A stretch of 6,539 bases of DNA from assembly GCA_903828035.1 (NCBI GenBank), contig CAIKKV010000590.1, positions 1-6,539 of the forward strand, read 5' to 3'. A program made the position numbers and the translations under genes. Below the pieces are notes generated by a model. The model saw only the letters and a list, made by a program, of their open reading frames with translations. It ran no database searches and had not been told where the DNA came from. The DNA comes from an uncultured bacterium (GTDB taxonomy: Bacteria > Verrucomicrobiota > Kiritimatiellia > CAIKKV01). Within the stretch, counting starts at the first letter, position 1. The number at the start of each line of letters is the position of its first letter. This document shows, in pieces, positions 5,869 through 6,539 of the stretch.

Positions 5869-6539
5869 CTACTTCAACCCCTTGCGACACCGGCGGATGA
5901 GGGCGTTGGTGGAGCTGTCGTGTTTCAGCGCGGGCTCCGCCGGGGCGGTCAGCTCGGCCAGCACAGCGCCGGCCAGGACCTTGCCCAGCTGCACGCCCCA
6001 CTGGTCGAAGGAATAGACGTCCCACAGCACGCCCTGGGTGAAGATCTTGTGCTCGTAGAGAGCCGTCAGCGCGCCGAAGGAGAAGGGCGTGAGCGACTCC
6101 GCCAGCAGCGTGTTCGTGGGCCGGTTCCCCTCGAAGGTCTTATACGGCACCAGCGCCTCGGGCGTCTTTTCCGCGCGCAGGGACTCGGCCGTCTTCCCGA
6201 AGGCCAGCGCTTCGGTCTGCGCCACCAGGTTGGCCATGAAGGCCGCATGGTGGGAGCGGACGAGCGGATCCGCGTGCGGCTGCGTGAAGCCGATGAAGTC
6301 GGCCGGGATCAGCTTGGTCCCCTGGTGCAGCAGCTGGTAGAAGGCGTGCTGCCCGTTGGTGCCGGGCTCGCCCCAGATCACGGGGCCGGTCTGCCAGGCC
6401 ACGGGGCGGCCTTCCTTGTCGACGCTCTTCCCGTTGCTCTCCATGTCCCCCTGCTGGAAGTAGGCGGGAAAGCGGCTCAGGTACTGGCTGTAGGGGAGCA
6501 GCGCGTGCGTCTCGCACCCGAAGAAGTTGTTGTACCAGA
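5869..6539 (-). CDS. pgi: Glucose-6-phosphate isomerase, C-terminal part (cut by window edge)
   Basis: The last 222 residues of phosphoglucose isomerase, read from 6537 down to the TAG at 5869-5871; the N-terminal portion lies beyond the right edge. The enzyme interconverts glucose 6-phosphate and fructose 6-phosphate in glycolysis. The fragment opens with WYNNFFG and contains [26 protein letters not shown] (catalytic glutamate of E. coli E355), SHH (equivalent of H386), FEGNRPTN, the family signature ending [10 protein letters not shown] (lysine equivalent to K514) and the C-terminal HDSSTNALI. These match E. coli Pgi almost segment for segment, so it looks intact and functional. It converges on the operon and is separated from it by the palindromic repeat. 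An ATG at 6444 is internal to the protein and not the start. Confidence 0.97.
   Translation of the reverse strand, partial: WYNNFFGCETHALLPYSQYLSRFPAYFQQGDMESNGKSVDKEGRPVAWQTGPVIWGEPGTNGQHAFYQLLHQGTKLIPADFIGFTQPHADPLVRSHHAAFMANLVAQTEALAFGKTAESLRAEKTPEALVPYKTFEGNRPTNTLLAESLTPFSFGALTALYEHKIFTQGVLWDVYSFDQWGVQLGKVLAGAVLAELTAPAEPALKHDSSTNALIRRCRKGLK

Overview
This GC-rich bacterial window carries five same-strand genes (245-5760) that look like one sugar or polyol catabolic operon. They face the 3' end of a housekeeping glucose-6-phosphate isomerase gene (pgi) on the opposite strand, cut by the right edge. The gene mix (a sorbitol-dehydrogenase-like enzyme, a PHP-like protein, a FucA-like aldolase, an SrlD-like SDR and a RhaB-like kinase) and the palindromic repeats between genes suggest a chromosome of the Verrucomicrobiota/Kiritimatiellota/Planctomycetota type. 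That placement is a weak inference: no rRNA or other taxonomic marker is present.

Layout. Positions 1-156 form one large imperfect inverted repeat (arms of about 70 nt, 20-nt loop) with no gene in it. A 15-bp palindrome and a plausible sigma70-type promoter lie at 188-221. Next come a zinc-dependent medium-chain dehydrogenase (245-1291); a PHP-like protein (1288-2619, ATGA overlap with the previous gene); a 62-bp palindromic repeat (2618-2679); a class II aldolase (2705-3361); a short spacer of GATAGGAC-type repeats (3361-3408); an SDR dehydrogenase resembling sorbitol-6-phosphate 2-dehydrogenase (3430-4236); and a rhamnulokinase-family FGGY kinase (4252-5760). A second copy of the palindromic repeat (5791-5857) separates the operon from the converging pgi 3' end (5869-6539, minus strand).

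How the genes may work together. The kinase and aldolase make the familiar lower half of an L-rhamnose/L-fucose-type route: a ketose is phosphorylated at C1, then cleaved to dihydroxyacetone phosphate plus an aldehyde such as lactaldehyde. No aldose-ketose isomerase is visible. In its place are two dehydrogenases from polyol-oxidising families, so the operon may feed the ketose from an alditol, or use a dehydrogenase on an intermediate. The PHP-like protein sits in the operon with no assigned step and lacks a usual metal-ligand histidine. No transporter or regulator gene is inside the window.

The most notable items are the isomerase-less gene set with its unassigned PHP-like member, the large terminal inverted repeat, and the two-copy palindrome whose mismatches are conserved in both copies.
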